64,000 nt of DNA. Source: Planctellipticum variicoloris. Its GTDB lineage: Bacteria > Planctomycetota > Planctomycetia > Planctomycetales > Planctomycetaceae. The stretch's first letter is position 1. The number at the start of each line of letters is the position of its first letter. The DNA is taken from contig NZ_CP130886.1 in the NCBI RefSeq assembly GCF_030622045.1, positions 2,679,557 to 2,743,556 on the forward strand, written 5' to 3'. Both the position numbers and the translations under genes were made by a program. Shown in pieces: positions 43,267-52,044 of this stretch. The notes under the pieces were generated by a model that was given only the letters and a program-made list of their open reading frames with translations, was not told where the DNA came from and searched no databases.

Positions 43267-45156
43267 ATGACGCTGGCCGCGTGCGGACGACTGGTGCGGG
43301 AGCTGCATGGGACGCTGAGCCGCCTCGAAGCGGCGGCGCGTCCGCTGAATCTTTCGCCGCTGGCGGGGCGGGAGTGGCACGAACTGCTCGATCGCAAACT
43401 GCTGCCGCAGCTCGCCGACGATCCCTATCTGGTCGTCGCCGTTGTCGGCGGAACAAACATCGGCAAGAGCGTGGTGTTCAACCACCTGGCGGGATTCCGC
43501 GCCAGCGCCAGCAGTCCGCTGGCGAGCGGGACAAAGCACCCGGTCTGCGTTCTGCCGGCCGACTTCTCGCAGCGGCACAATCTGGAGGAGGTCTTCGGCA
43601 GCTTTCAGCTCGTCGAGTGGCAGAACTCGGAGCAGGCGCTCGAGGACCGGGCGGGCGACACGCTCTTCTGGCGGACGTCGGAGCGATCGCCCCGCAATCT
43701 GCTGCTGCTGGATACTCCCGACATCGACAGTGACGCCCCCGTCAACTGGCAGCGCGCCGACGCCGTGCGACAGGTGGCGGACGTGCTGATTGCCGTGCTG
43801 ACTCAACAGAAATACAACGACGCGGCCGTGAAACAGTTTTTCCGCAAGGCGGCGGCGGAAGACAAACTTGTGGTGATCGTCTTCAATCAGTGCGAACTGC
43901 CCGACGACGAGGCCTACTGGCCGCTGTGGTTGAAGACCTTCGCCGGCGAAACGGGACTGTCTCCGCATGCGGTCTACGTCACCCCCGGCGATCGCAAGTC
44001 GGCGGAATCGCTGACATTACCGTTTCATGAGCGGACATGGTCGCTGGTCGATGAGAAACCGATTGGCGAAGTGGTCACGGCTCAACACCAGACCCCCTTC
44101 CGCGAAGTCCTCTCGACGCTGCGCTTTGGAGAGATTCGACTGCAGACGCTGCGGGGGTCGCTCGATTGCCTGCTCAATCCTGGCTCCGGGGCACCGGCCT
44201 ATCTGGAGGAGATCGCCGCCCACAGTCAGGCCTTCCGCAGTGCGGCGGATCTGCTGACGGCCCATCGGCTGGCTGAGGTCGAGAATTGGCCGACCGCCCC
44301 GACGCCGCTGCTGATCGGCGAGATTCGTCGCTGGTGGGGTGAGCAGCGGACCGGCTGGTCGGCCAAGGTCCATGGGTTTTACGACACCGTCGGCGGCGCG
44401 CTGCTGACTCCGCTCGCATCAGCCCGCAACTGGTGGCAGGGGCCGCCCGTCGATCCGGTCGAGGAATATCGCCGACGGGAGTGGGACGCGGTCGTCCGCG
44501 CGGTTGAAAAGATTTACGAGAAGCTCACATGGCTGAGCGAGCTGGGGAACGCCCTGCTGAAATCGCGGCTAGATGGATTGCTGACCGGCGTCTCCCGAAG
44601 CGAACTGTTGCTGAGTCTGGAGCAGGAGCATCGCACCCATGCCTTTGACGCCGAGCTGAAACAGATCGTCGGGCAGGAACTGATGGCGTTCCGGGAAGAG
44701 AATCCTCAGTCTTATCAGCTCTTCAAGCGGATGGACGCGGCTGCTGCGGCGGCCCGGCCGGGTTTGACGATCGTCCTGGCGCTCACGGGAGTCGGACTGC
44801 CGTTCGGCGAAGCGGCCACGCACCTGGCCTCGGCGGCCGCGGTCCAGGCGGCGCTCCATGTGGTGGGTGACGTCGCCGGGGGAGCGGCGGTCGCTGCGGG
44901 GGGCGAGCTCGCCGTCAGCCAGACCGCATCAACGGCCACGGGATACCTGCAGGCCTGGTTTCATCGGCTGCAGGATGCCTTCGCCCGTAAGCGGGCCGGC
45001 TGGCTGGCGACTCGGCTCGAAGAACGGCTGCTGGGAGGCCTTTCGACAGAGTTCCACCAGGCAGCGGGCCTGCCGCAAGCGGACGAGTACCGTGAGGCAG
45101 CTCGGCTGCTGCGCGAGTTACGACAGACCATGCAGTCGTTGCTCAGGGCGAGTTGA
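43267..45156 (+). CDS. Large dynamin-like or Era-like GTPase A
   Basis: A 629-residue protein with an N-terminal GTPase domain: P-loop GGTNIGKS (61-68), switch II/G3 DTPD (149-152), and NQCE (207-210) where canonical GTPases have NKxD. The long C-terminal part is helical. A hydrophobic Ala/Gly-rich stretch (about 497-555; LTIVLALTGVGLPFGEAATH) could insert in or bind membrane. Its length and layout recall bacterial dynamin-like proteins, but I see no clear dynamin middle domain. GTPase B follows 191 bases downstream on the same strand, suggesting a working pair. Confidence 0.75.
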   Translation: MTLAACGRLVRELHGTLSRLEAAARPLNLSPLAGREWHELLDRKLLPQLADDPYLVVAVVGGTNIGKSVVFNHLAGFRASASSPLASGTKHPVCVLPADFSQRHNLEEVFGSFQLVEWQNSEQALEDRAGDTLFWRTSERSPRNLLLLDTPDIDSDAPVNWQRADAVRQVADVLIAVLTQQKYNDAAVKQFFRKAAAEDKLVVIVFNQCELPDDEAYWPLWLKTFAGETGLSPHAVYVTPGDRKSAESLTLPFHERTWSLVDEKPIGEVVTAQHQTPFREVLSTLRFGEIRLQTLRGSLDCLLNPGSGAPAYLEEIAAHSQAFRSAADLLTAHRLAEVENWPTAPTPLLIGEIRRWWGEQRTGWSAKVHGFYDTVGGALLTPLASARNWWQGPPVDPVEEYRRREWDAVVRAVEKIYEKLTWLSELGNALLKSRLDGLLTGVSRSELLLSLEQEHRTHAFDAELKQIVGQELMAFREENPQSYQLFKRMDAAAAAARPGLTIVLALTGVGLPFGEAATHLASAAAVQAALHVVGDVAGGAAVAAGGELAVSQTASTATGYLQAWFHRLQDAFARKRAGWLATRLEERLLGGLSTEFHQAAGLPQADEYREAARLLRELRQTMQSLLRAS

Positions 45157-45250
45157 AAGAGAATGGAATCTCGCAGAGGCGCAGGGGTTTTGAAGTTCGT
45201 AGTGACGAATTGAGGTCGAGAAAGAAATGAAAGCGCTCTCCATGTTTCTG

Positions 45251-45324
45251 GCGATCAGCGATCAGCGATAAGCCCTCTTCTCCGGCTGGCTACTCCCTAC
45301 TCTCTACTCCCTGTTCCTTGCTCG
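45251..45324. repeat. Two heptamer-phased repeats between paired GTPase genes
   Basis: GCGATCA, GCGATCA, GCGATAA at 45251-45271, then CTACTCC, CTACTCT, CTACTCC, CTGTTCC, TTGCTCG at 45290-45324. Both are in strict 7-base steps. The phrase TTTCTGGCGAT at the left recurs at 62506-62516. Confidence 0.8.
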
Positions 45325-45347
45325 TTCCCCCCCCCAGGGCCACACCG

Positions 45348-47144
45348 ATGTCCGCCAGCGAACTGGTCCACCTGGAACTTCTGACAGAAGTCGACGGCCT
45401 GCTGAAGCGGCTGACGCACTGGGCCGGCGAAGCTTCGCCGTGGGAGCCCGTTCAACACTGCCGGGCTCTTGTCCAGCGGCTGCTGACCCGGATTGAACCC
45501 TTACGCATTCGCCTCGAAGCGCCGCTCGTCGTGGCGACGTTCGGCGGCACCGGCACCGGCAAAAGCTCACTGGTCAATGCGCTCATCGGTGAAGAACGGA
45601 CTCCGGCGGGACGTCAGCGACCGACAACGACCGAGCCGGTCCTGCTGGTCCATCCCGAAACACGCCTGGAAACGTACGGCCTGCCGGTCGATGAATTGCG
45701 GGTCGTCCGCTGTGATGTTCCGTTTCTGCGGGAAGTCATCCTGCTCGATTGCCCCGACCCTGACACGAGCGATACGGAGACGCCACAGAGCAATCTGGCG
45801 CGACTCCACCGGCTGCTGCCATTCTGCGATGTCCTGCTGTATGTCACGACTCAACAGAAGTATCGCTCGGCGCGCGTGGGAGACGAGCTGGCGGAAGCCG
45901 CGGCGGGCTGCCGGCTGGTTTTCGTGCAGACGCACGCCGACAGTGACTCGGACATTCGCGACGACTGGCGGACTCAGCTTGCCCCGGCCTATCGGGTGGC
46001 GGAAATGTTCTTCGTCGATTCCCGGCAGGCGCTTGCGGAGCAGCAGCACGGCATGCGACCGACCGGAGACTTCGGTCGGCTGATGAATGTGCTGGCCCAG
46101 GAACTGTCGTCGTCGCAACGGGTATCAATCCGCCGGGCGAACCTGTTGGGGCTGGTTGATGCGGCTCTTCAACATTGTCGGGAGAAGCTGGCCGGGCAGG
46201 GGGCTGCCGTCGAGCGGCTGGCCGGCGAACTGGCCCGGCAGAGGGAGAAGTTGATCGCCGCGATGTCGAAGCAACTTCGCGCCGAACTGGAGACCAGCCA
46301 GGGACTGTGGGAACGTCGGCTGCTCGACAAGCTGCTGTCGCGATGGAGTCTTTCCCCCTTCAGCCTCCTGCTTCGCGTTTACCACCAGCCGGCGGCCTGG
46401 CTGTCGTCGCTGGCCCTGCTGAGGGCGCGGAGCAGCGCCCAAATGGCGCTGCTGGGATTGTGGCAGGGAGCCCAGTGGGTCCAGCGGCAGGCCGATTCGT
46501 TTGCGGGAACGACATCGGGCCTGAAAGGTCTGGGCTGGGGCGAGACCGAATTCCGCGAGGCGCAGCTCATCGTCGATGGCTTCGCGCGGGACGCCGGGTT
46601 GGAACCCGAATTCCGGACGCGCCTGGCACGGGAATCGGCGGCGGATGCGTCGCACCAGGTCGAAGAAGATTTTCTCCGGCAGGTCTCGGAGCGAATCGAC
46701 CAGTGTCTGGAGGCCGCAGCCGAACGCCATTCTCGCTGGGGCGTGAGAGCCTGGTACGAACTGCTGTGGTCGGTTCTGCCGCTCTTCCTGCTCGGAATGG
46801 TCGCAAAGAATTTTTTCTACGACGCGCTGATTCTGGGCCGCGACTACCTGGATCTGCGGTTCTACCTTCCTGCCATCCTGTTCACGCTACTGTGGTCAGG
46901 ACTGTTTCTGATGGTCTTTACCGGCCGGCTGCGACGGGGACTTCGGCGGAACATCGCCACGATCACCACCGATCTGGCGGGCAGTCGGGCGGGAAGTCGC
47001 CTGTTTCCAACCCTGGAAACCGCCTGCCGGGACTTCCAGCGGGACGACGAGATCCTGGAAGGACTGGCCGCCAACGTGGAGTCAGTCCGCGCCCGACACA
47101 GTCAATGGGGAGCGTTGGGCGGAAAGAGATTCGCGGCTTCGTAG
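45348..47144 (+). CDS. Large membrane GTPase B, partner of GTPase A
   Basis: A 598-residue protein. The ATG at 45348 has AGGG eight bases upstream; a TTG at 45318 falls inside the heptamer repeat. The GTPase domain has P-loop GGTGTGKS (66-73), G3 DCPDPD (134-139) and a THAD at the G4 position. Then come coiled helical segments and, near the C-terminus, two strong membrane helices (about 470-545; LPLFLLGMVAKNFF and AILFTLLWSGLFLMVF). The architecture recalls membrane-remodelling dynamin-like GTPases or YdjA/Era-related membrane GTPases. It is adjacent to GTPase A; paired GTPases in bacteria often act as hetero-oligomers. Confidence 0.77.
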   Translation: MSASELVHLELLTEVDGLLKRLTHWAGEASPWEPVQHCRALVQRLLTRIEPLRIRLEAPLVVATFGGTGTGKSSLVNALIGEERTPAGRQRPTTTEPVLLVHPETRLETYGLPVDELRVVRCDVPFLREVILLDCPDPDTSDTETPQSNLARLHRLLPFCDVLLYVTTQQKYRSARVGDELAEAAAGCRLVFVQTHADSDSDIRDDWRTQLAPAYRVAEMFFVDSRQALAEQQHGMRPTGDFGRLMNVLAQELSSSQRVSIRRANLLGLVDAALQHCREKLAGQGAAVERLAGELARQREKLIAAMSKQLRAELETSQGLWERRLLDKLLSRWSLSPFSLLLRVYHQPAAWLSSLALLRARSSAQMALLGLWQGAQWVQRQADSFAGTTSGLKGLGWGETEFREAQLIVDGFARDAGLEPEFRTRLARESAADASHQVEEDFLRQVSERIDQCLEAAAERHSRWGVRAWYELLWSVLPLFLLGMVAKNFFYDALILGRDYLDLRFYLPAILFTLLWSGLFLMVFTGRLRRGLRRNIATITTDLAGSRAGSRLFPTLETACRDFQRDDEILEGLAANVESVRARHSQWGALGGKRFAAS

Positions 47145-47312
47145 TCCCCAAGTTTGGGACTGAAATTTCCGGTTTTCCGGGGCGCCTGCTCTCGACTCCG
47201 GACGCTCGGCCCTCGACTTGTCCGTCCTTCCCTTGCCCGGCGGGCAAATTTCGGTAAACTTCGTCCAGCAACGCGAACCCGCTTCGGCGGCAGAACGTCT
47301 GCAGAACTGCAA

Positions 47313-47386
47313 GGCGGTGTAGCTCAGTCGGTTAGAGCAACGGCTTCATAAGCCGTGTGTCGTGGGTTCGAGTCCCTCCACCGCTA
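47313..47386 (+). tRNA. tRNA with CAT anticodon, probably tRNA-Met (elongator)
   Basis: A 74-nt cloverleaf without an encoded CCA. The acceptor stem is GGCGGTG/CACCGCT with a G-T first pair. The D arm is GCTC-AGTCGGTTA-GAGC, and the anticodon stem ACGGC/GCCGT carries loop TTCATAA (anticodon CAT). The T arm GTGGG-TTCGAGT-CCCTC has one mismatch. The lack of an initiator-type first-pair mismatch favours elongator Met. A tRNA-Ile with modified CAT cannot be excluded. Its 3' half is overlapped by a decayed integrase frame. Confidence 0.93.
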
Positions 47387-47700
47387 TTGATTTCTTCAGA
47401 AACCCCTTGTTTTCAAGGGGTTTCTTTCTTTTACTGTGCGTCGGATGTGCGTCGGTTCGGGCCAGTTCGGGGTGGGTTTGCGTCGGATTTTGCGTCGGAT
47501 TTTCTGATGGGGGTTTGGGCGACTCCAGCGCCGCGGCGAAATGGTCGTCGGTGACCTGCAGGTAATGCTCCTGGGCCACCGCCTGCGTGTTCCCCAGCCA
47601 CTGGCAAACCACGTGGATCGGGAAGCGGTCGGCCAGGCCGCCCGCAGGTTGTGGAACCGGTTCGGCCAGGGCTTGAACCCGGCCATCTCGATCACTGAAC
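47346..47700 (-). pseudogene. Frameshifted tyrosine integrase remnant ending inside the tRNA gene
   Basis: The C-terminal part of a phage-type tyrosine recombinase in two frames. One frame gives GFKPWPNRFHNLRA, which has the HxxR catalytic motif. The other continues LADRFPIHVVCQWLGNTQAVAQEHYLQVTDDHF, which has the H/W box and the catalytic Tyr. The join lacks about five codons (the residues normally between NLRA and LADRFP), so a small deletion shifted the frame near 47638-47643. The last codons (AVEGLEPTTHGL) are read from the 3' half of the tRNA, as when an integrase gene abuts its attachment site. I could not trace the N-terminal domains upstream. Confidence 0.82.
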
Positions 47701-47900
47701 ACCGCGGGATCGGTCAGGGCCAGCGTCGATGGCCCTGAGTGCGCGCCAGCCCTGGACAGGGGACGGTCCATCGCTGTCGCGAACTGTTGGCACTTCGGCT
47801 TTTGGGGATATACTGCCAGTGCACCAGTTCGCGTGGACACGGGGCCGCCCGATTCCCCGCCGTCGCGAGTTGGGTGATGGCGTCGTCAACGGAGCGAATC

Positions 47901-48317
47901 ATGGCGGCACGGCATTTCTGGGAACTGGAAGGGATTTTCGCCTTCGGCGAGCCTCTGAAGATTTTCGCCATCGAAATTGAGCGGGAAGCCGGCGATCCAT
48001 TGCCGTACAGCGTCATCGACTTTGCCATCGAGGACAACGTCCATCTCTGGACTCGGCTGATGGAGAAGTTCAACGGCCAGGGGACTGCCGAATTCGAACG
48101 GCTGTTCCTCATGTCGACGGAATGGAACGGGCTGAACGCCGTGGCCCGTGGAAAGGCCGATCAGCTCGCGAAGCCGCGGCTGTTTTCGCTGCTGAAACGC
48201 ACGCCCTCGTATCACGGCCCAATCCTGGGAATTGCCGTGGACAAGTCACCGCAGAATTTGCACATCGTCAATCGGTTTCGCCACGGTTCACCGCTCGCCG
48301 GCCCCTATCGAGGGTAA
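47901..48317 (+). CDS. Hypothetical protein in the tRNA-linked island
   Basis: A 138-residue protein with GGAG six bases before the ATG. It begins AARHFWELEGIFAFGEP and is acidic in the middle (FAIEDNVHLWTRLMEKF). No signal peptide, membrane segment or known family is seen. It overlaps, on the opposite strand, the region where the integrase N-terminus should be, so it may be a later arrival or a chance frame, though the ribosome site and composition support a gene. It lies between the integrase remnant and restriction gene fragments. Confidence 0.5.
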   Translation: MAARHFWELEGIFAFGEPLKIFAIEIEREAGDPLPYSVIDFAIEDNVHLWTRLMEKFNGQGTAEFERLFLMSTEWNGLNAVARGKADQLAKPRLFSLLKRTPSYHGPILGIAVDKSPQNLHIVNRFRHGSPLAGPYRG

Positions 48318-48322
48318 CGCGG

Positions 48323-48472
48323 TTACGGCAGCGCATCGGCCAGTTCCGAGCGGTCCTTCATCTTCAACTGGTCGACATCCAGCGTGTCCTTGGTCACGTA
48401 GACGCGGTTCTCCTGCAGGAACGTCGCCTCGAATTCGCCGTCGGAACCGGCGCGGATCAGCCAGACTGCCAT
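48323..48472 (-). CDS. Truncated Mrr-like restriction protein N-terminus (49 residues)
   Basis: A short frame, MAVWLIRAGSDGEFEATFLQ to ELADALP, with GAGGAG about six bases before the ATG. The segment (WLIRAG-G-E--FL-ENRVYVT-D-LDVDQLK) resembles the N-terminus of Mrr-like or related restriction endonucleases of several hundred residues. The frame stops right after this, so it looks like a 3'-truncated gene. It could be expressed but would lack a nuclease domain. Confidence 0.6.
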   Translation of the reverse strand: MAVWLIRAGSDGEFEATFLQENRVYVTKDTLDVDQLKMKDRSELADALP

Positions 48473-48486
48473 GTTGTCTCCTCGCT

Positions 48487-49001
48487 CTACTGTGGCTTCG
48501 TCGTCGTCCCGCGCCCGGTTGGGGTGAGGCCGTTTTCCCGCAGCCAGGCCAGGCCCTGCCGGATCTCGGCGGCCGAGAACTTGGCCTTCTCGGAGTGCCA
48601 GTTCTCGCGGAAGTCCTTCACGATTTGGGCGTCGTTCGGGGTTTCGCCGTCTTGTCGTGGAACAGGAACCCGTCGCCGTTGCTGCTGAAGACGAACGGCA
48701 GGTCGAGAGCGTCGGGCGCCGCGTAGCTCAGGGCCTGCTGCATGCCGGCCCCAACCGCCTGGGTGTTGTCCTTGGCCTCGACGACGCCGATCCGGAGATT
48801 TTCGCGGTACGACAGGACATAGTCGGCCCGCTTCTTGTCCCCGCGCTTGACGGTCTTCCCCTGGACGAGGATCTGCCCGGCGGTGAAATTGACTTCCTGC
48901 CGGACCTGCGTGGAGAAATCCCACCCGGCCTGCTGCAGGGCCGGCGTGATGAACTGCGTGCAGATGTCGGTTTCGGAGAGGGAGGTTTTGTCGACCGTCA
49001 T
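48487..49001 (-). pseudogene. Broken type I restriction HsdR N-terminal fragment
   Basis: The ATG at 49001 starts MTVDKTSLSETDICTQFITP, then QAGWDFSTQVRQEVNFTAG, KRADYVLSYRENLRIGVVEAKDN and PFVFSSNGDGFLFHD. This is the HsdR N-terminal nuclease domain, with the PD-(D/E)xK core in ADYVL...VEAK. The frame then breaks near 48650. A second frame continues with SAAEIRQGLAWLRENGLTPTGRG to a stop at 48487, which may be the end of a different gene joined by deletion. The ATPase and translocase parts of HsdR are absent, so this is not functional. Confidence 0.78.
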
Positions 49002-49151
49002 CAGGGTGGCAGACCTGCGGCGGGGCGGAAACTGGACGAAAGATAACACTGTCTAAGACTGTACGGGACGGCGGGGGCTGGGGCCAGCCCGAGTATTGCG
49101 ATGGCCGTTGGACGCACGGCCGTCTGAATTCCAGCCAAGACCGGCGACGGA

Positions 49152-49985
49152 ATGAATGCTTTCACGCGACGGAGTCGACCGTCGCAACTCGCCGATCATC
49201 AAGAACTTGACATTGGCGACATTCGTTCTATCGTCCTTGGAGGCTGCCCGAACAGAAGTCGTTGCGTTGCCGGAGGATGCGAAGTGCTGGAAGGATTGCC
49301 ATTGCTGTTTGATTTCCCGGTGATCGCATTAACGCGGGAGCGACTTCGCGGTTCACTCGCGGTGGTCGTCTACCATCTGCTCGGCGACGTCATCAATGCC
49401 GCAGAGCATGCGCTGACGCACTACCTGCCTCTCACGCTCACCGAGGAGTTTCTCCAGAATTCCAGTCTCGGCACTCCATACTACAAGTGGGCCAAGTTCA
49501 CCAACGACGACTTCGAGACGCTGGATGAGTGCGTTCGTCGATTGCTGCCGGCTGCGTGGAACTGGTATTACGATTCGTCCGGTGAAGAGCGAAGGCGGTC
49601 CGGGACAGACAAGGACGCATGGAACTGGTTTCACCAGATCAAGATTCAGTATGCGTCCTGCGTGGTCGATCCGAGCGAGCCGAAGCTGACGGTATCCGGG
49701 CTGAGTTCCGTCGGCAGGATTGACCCGGTGGACCGACGGTTCCTGAACGTCTGGAGCCGGAGGCGAAAGGAAGGTTTTGAGCAGCCCCCGCCAATCATCA
49801 CAAAGTCCGTCTGGGACATTTCAGATCGGTCCGTAATCACTGAATTGCAGCGGTCCGGACTGTCCAGAGTGACCGAAATGCACCGGCTCTATGCCGAGCT
49901 TGGGGAGTGGTTGAGGTCGAATTGCACGATAGGCGAGATTACCGCCTCGCACCGCAATACACTGTCGGAGGGCTTGCTGGGATAA
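49152..49985 (+). CDS. Hypothetical protein
   Basis: A 277-residue soluble protein that I do not recognise. Notable segments are two cysteines early (VLGGCPNRSRCVAGGCEVL), an aromatic-rich middle (AAWNWYYDSSGEE, DAWNWFHQIK) and a C-terminal helix pair. No signal peptide or membrane segment is present. The ribosome site is weak (GACGGA). It flanks the restriction-gene fragments and may belong to the same imported segment. Confidence 0.6.
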   Translation: MNAFTRRSRPSQLADHQELDIGDIRSIVLGGCPNRSRCVAGGCEVLEGLPLLFDFPVIALTRERLRGSLAVVVYHLLGDVINAAEHALTHYLPLTLTEEFLQNSSLGTPYYKWAKFTNDDFETLDECVRRLLPAAWNWYYDSSGEERRRSGTDKDAWNWFHQIKIQYASCVVDPSEPKLTVSGLSSVGRIDPVDRRFLNVWSRRRKEGFEQPPPIITKSVWDISDRSVITELQRSGLSRVTEMHRLYAELGEWLRSNCTIGEITASHRNTLSEGLLG

Positions 49986-50069
49986 TGGCGGGTAGTCTGG
50001 CGGTGTATGCCAACCTCGGCCCGCCCGACGTCATTCCCCGCAATACTCTGAAACCGAAGGAACGTCCCG

Positions 50070-50897
50070 ATGTCCTGTCGACTCCTGATGCTGGTCGTTA
50101 CGGCAATTCTGGTTCTCGGCTCCGGCAGCACTCTGGTTCGAGCCGAGCACGAAGGCAAGGTTCAGATTCTGTTGCTCGGTGACAGCACCACGGAAGGGAG
50201 CGTTCCGCGACGCCACGTTCCGCAGGGGCCGCATCTGGAGGACGTGATTCGCGAACTGCTGGCTGCCGAGAAGGACTTGCCGCCCACAAATGTCATCAAT
50301 CTCGGCCTGAGCGGCGAGTACATCCGCCGACTGCTGGATTCCGGCCGGTACGAGAAGGCGGCCTCCAAATTGCCGGGAATCGACTATGTCCTCATCCGCT
50401 ACGGCCTCAACGACAACGCTCGTCGCGAAAACCTGGCCGAGAACTTTCCGAAGGACTACCACGAGCTGATCGGCCGACTGAAGAACGACCATCCTCAGGC
50501 GACGCTCGTCGTGATGACGGTCATTCCGTACGGCGACGAAGCGACGTCCCGCCGATTGAACGAACTCAACTCCCAGGTTGCGAAAGCCGAGGACCTGCTT
50601 CTGTTCGACATTTACCCGCGTTATGCCGAAGAACTGAAGCGCGGCCCGGACATGCTGAATTATCGTCGGTTCCCGCTGGAGAAGATTCCGGAGAACCGCC
50701 GGGAGTTCGTCAAACCGTTCGTTGTCCCCGGACAGGCTCCGACGGTCGAGGTTCTGGACAATCGCCTCGATGCGCATTTCGGACAACTCCCCGGCTGGTT
50801 CGGCGACCGCCACCCGAACCTTGCCGGCTACCACGTGATCGGCGACGAGACCGCCAAGTTCCTGGCGCCGTTGATTCGAGCGAAGTTCGCCCGGTAG
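50070..50897 (+). CDS. Secreted SGNH/GDSL-family hydrolase
   Basis: A 275-residue protein with AAGGAA before the ATG and a signal peptide (LLMLVVTAILVLGSGSTLVRAE). Block I ILLLGDSTTEG carries the nucleophile Ser39. Block III is the GLNDNARREN region (Asn). Block V is GDRHPNLAGYHVIGD, with Asp246 and His248 as the likely acid/base pair. The family includes esterases, acetyl-xylan esterases and lipases; the substrate is unknown. An unusual insert (about residues 190-235) separates blocks III and V. Confidence 0.88.
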   Translation: MSCRLLMLVVTAILVLGSGSTLVRAEHEGKVQILLLGDSTTEGSVPRRHVPQGPHLEDVIRELLAAEKDLPPTNVINLGLSGEYIRRLLDSGRYEKAASKLPGIDYVLIRYGLNDNARRENLAENFPKDYHELIGRLKNDHPQATLVVMTVIPYGDEATSRRLNELNSQVAKAEDLLLFDIYPRYAEELKRGPDMLNYRRFPLEKIPENRREFVKPFVVPGQAPTVEVLDNRLDAHFGQLPGWFGDRHPNLAGYHVIGDETAKFLAPLIRAKFAR

Positions 50898-51203
50898 TAG
50901 CAGGCGGGCCAATAAGAATGCCTCGGCCATCTGGAAAGCGTCACTGACCGGGGCCGGAGATGGTGCTGGCCAAGAGCATGGCACGACCTCTTCGGCTCAC
51001 GAGAACGCAGTGGCGATTCCCGCAGCTCCGCTCTCTGAATCGATGTGAAGTGATCAGAGTCAGGGCGAACAAGCGGCGATCGGCAGGCGATGAATTCGTC
51101 GGTCGGACTGTCGGGCCGTTGCCTGTTGGAATTATTCCTCGAGAAATGACAGGGAGCCCCGCAGATCGCTCTGCGGGGCCGCTTCGCGATCCCTGCCCGA
51201 AAT
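50898..51203. other. Convergent intergenic region with a strong hairpin
   Basis: About 306 bases between the SGNH hydrolase (plus) and a small secreted protein gene (minus). GCCCCGCAGA (51156-51165) and TCTGCGGGGC (51170-51179) form a perfect 10-base hairpin with a 4-base loop, 25 bases from the minus-strand stop. No T-run is present on either side, so termination is only possible. Nothing else is seen. Confidence 0.5.
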
Positions 51204-51470
51204 TCAAGGATTCAACACCATCCGCGCCAGCCTCCCGGTCGGGTAGAGATTCAGCACGTAGCCGACCAGACGACCCTGTCCCGGTTCGGGGACGCTGGCG
51301 ATTTCCTGACGCGTTGGAATGATCGTCGTCGGACGGTTCGCCAGCGGACGAATTTCGGCCCGCGGAGTCTGGCGGACGCGCCAACGGCGGTCCTGGGCAG
51401 ACGCCTCATCTGTCCCCGCTGAGCCCGCCATCAGGGCAACGACAAACAACAGTGCAATTCGCGATCTCAT
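51204..51470 (-). CDS. Small secreted protein
   Basis: An 88-residue protein. The ATG at 51470 follows GGGAGGAG, a strong site, and gives a signal peptide (IALLFVVALMAGSAGTDEASAQD). The mature part is basic (RRWRVRQTPRAEIRPLANRP) and ends RLVGYVLNLYPTGRLARMVLNP. No cysteines or known domain. Function unknown. It does not overlap other genes. Confidence 0.65.
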   Translation of the reverse strand: MRSRIALLFVVALMAGSAGTDEASAQDRRWRVRQTPRAEIRPLANRPTTIIPTRQEIASVPEPGQGRLVGYVLNLYPTGRLARMVLNP

Positions 51471-52044
51471 CAATACGCTCCTCCCATTCGATGGTTCAGT
51501 GACACGGCCCCCTCCCATCACCATCGAAACCGCGCGTCGGATCATTGAGGAGGAAATGTCCCCGCGTTTCAACTGGTTCAGGCGTCAGCACCCCGAGAGC
51601 ACGAGCTTCCGACACGCGCCGTCCCGTTGACGGTCGAATTGAGAGGTGGTCCGTGTCGTGCGGATTGCGACACGGGCGTTTCATCGCCACAACCGTCTCG
51701 ACTTGCATCTTGCGATTCGCCCGAACTCGACGTTCGCGCGAATCGCGACACGTCGGCGGGAGTCGGTCGGCTTTTAAGGGTCGAGCCGGATGGCGCATCT
51801 GCGCCTGCTGCGTCGGATCAGCAACGTCTGGACAACCGACTCTGGGCGGGTCAGGATGTCTCTGGAATGACTGACCGGGGGGGCCCGGCCCGTCGCCCTG
51901 CTGCCGTCCCCGGGAGGTCTTCGTGATTCAGACACTCGTCGTGCAGCCACTGGAGAGGAGCGATCCGCCGGAGCGTCATGCGGGGCGGGTCAGCGGGGTG
52001 CAGGTCAGAGTCGAGTTTCTCCACCACGGCCGGGACAGCCTGTG
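51471..52044. other. Divergent intergenic region
   Basis: About 574 bases between a minus-strand and a plus-strand gene. Overlapping frames on both strands lack ribosome sites and recognisable motifs. I see no repeat or RNA gene. Confidence 0.5.

Noticed and set aside
42160-43968. Minus-strand frame of about 602 codons
   Set aside because: Antisense to the dehydrogenase and GTPase A genes, spanning their boundary, which a real gene would be unlikely to do.
47387-50000. Second attachment-site copy (attR) of the tRNA-linked island
   Set aside because: No second copy of the tRNA 3' sequence was seen in this stretch; it may lie outside the window or be lost.
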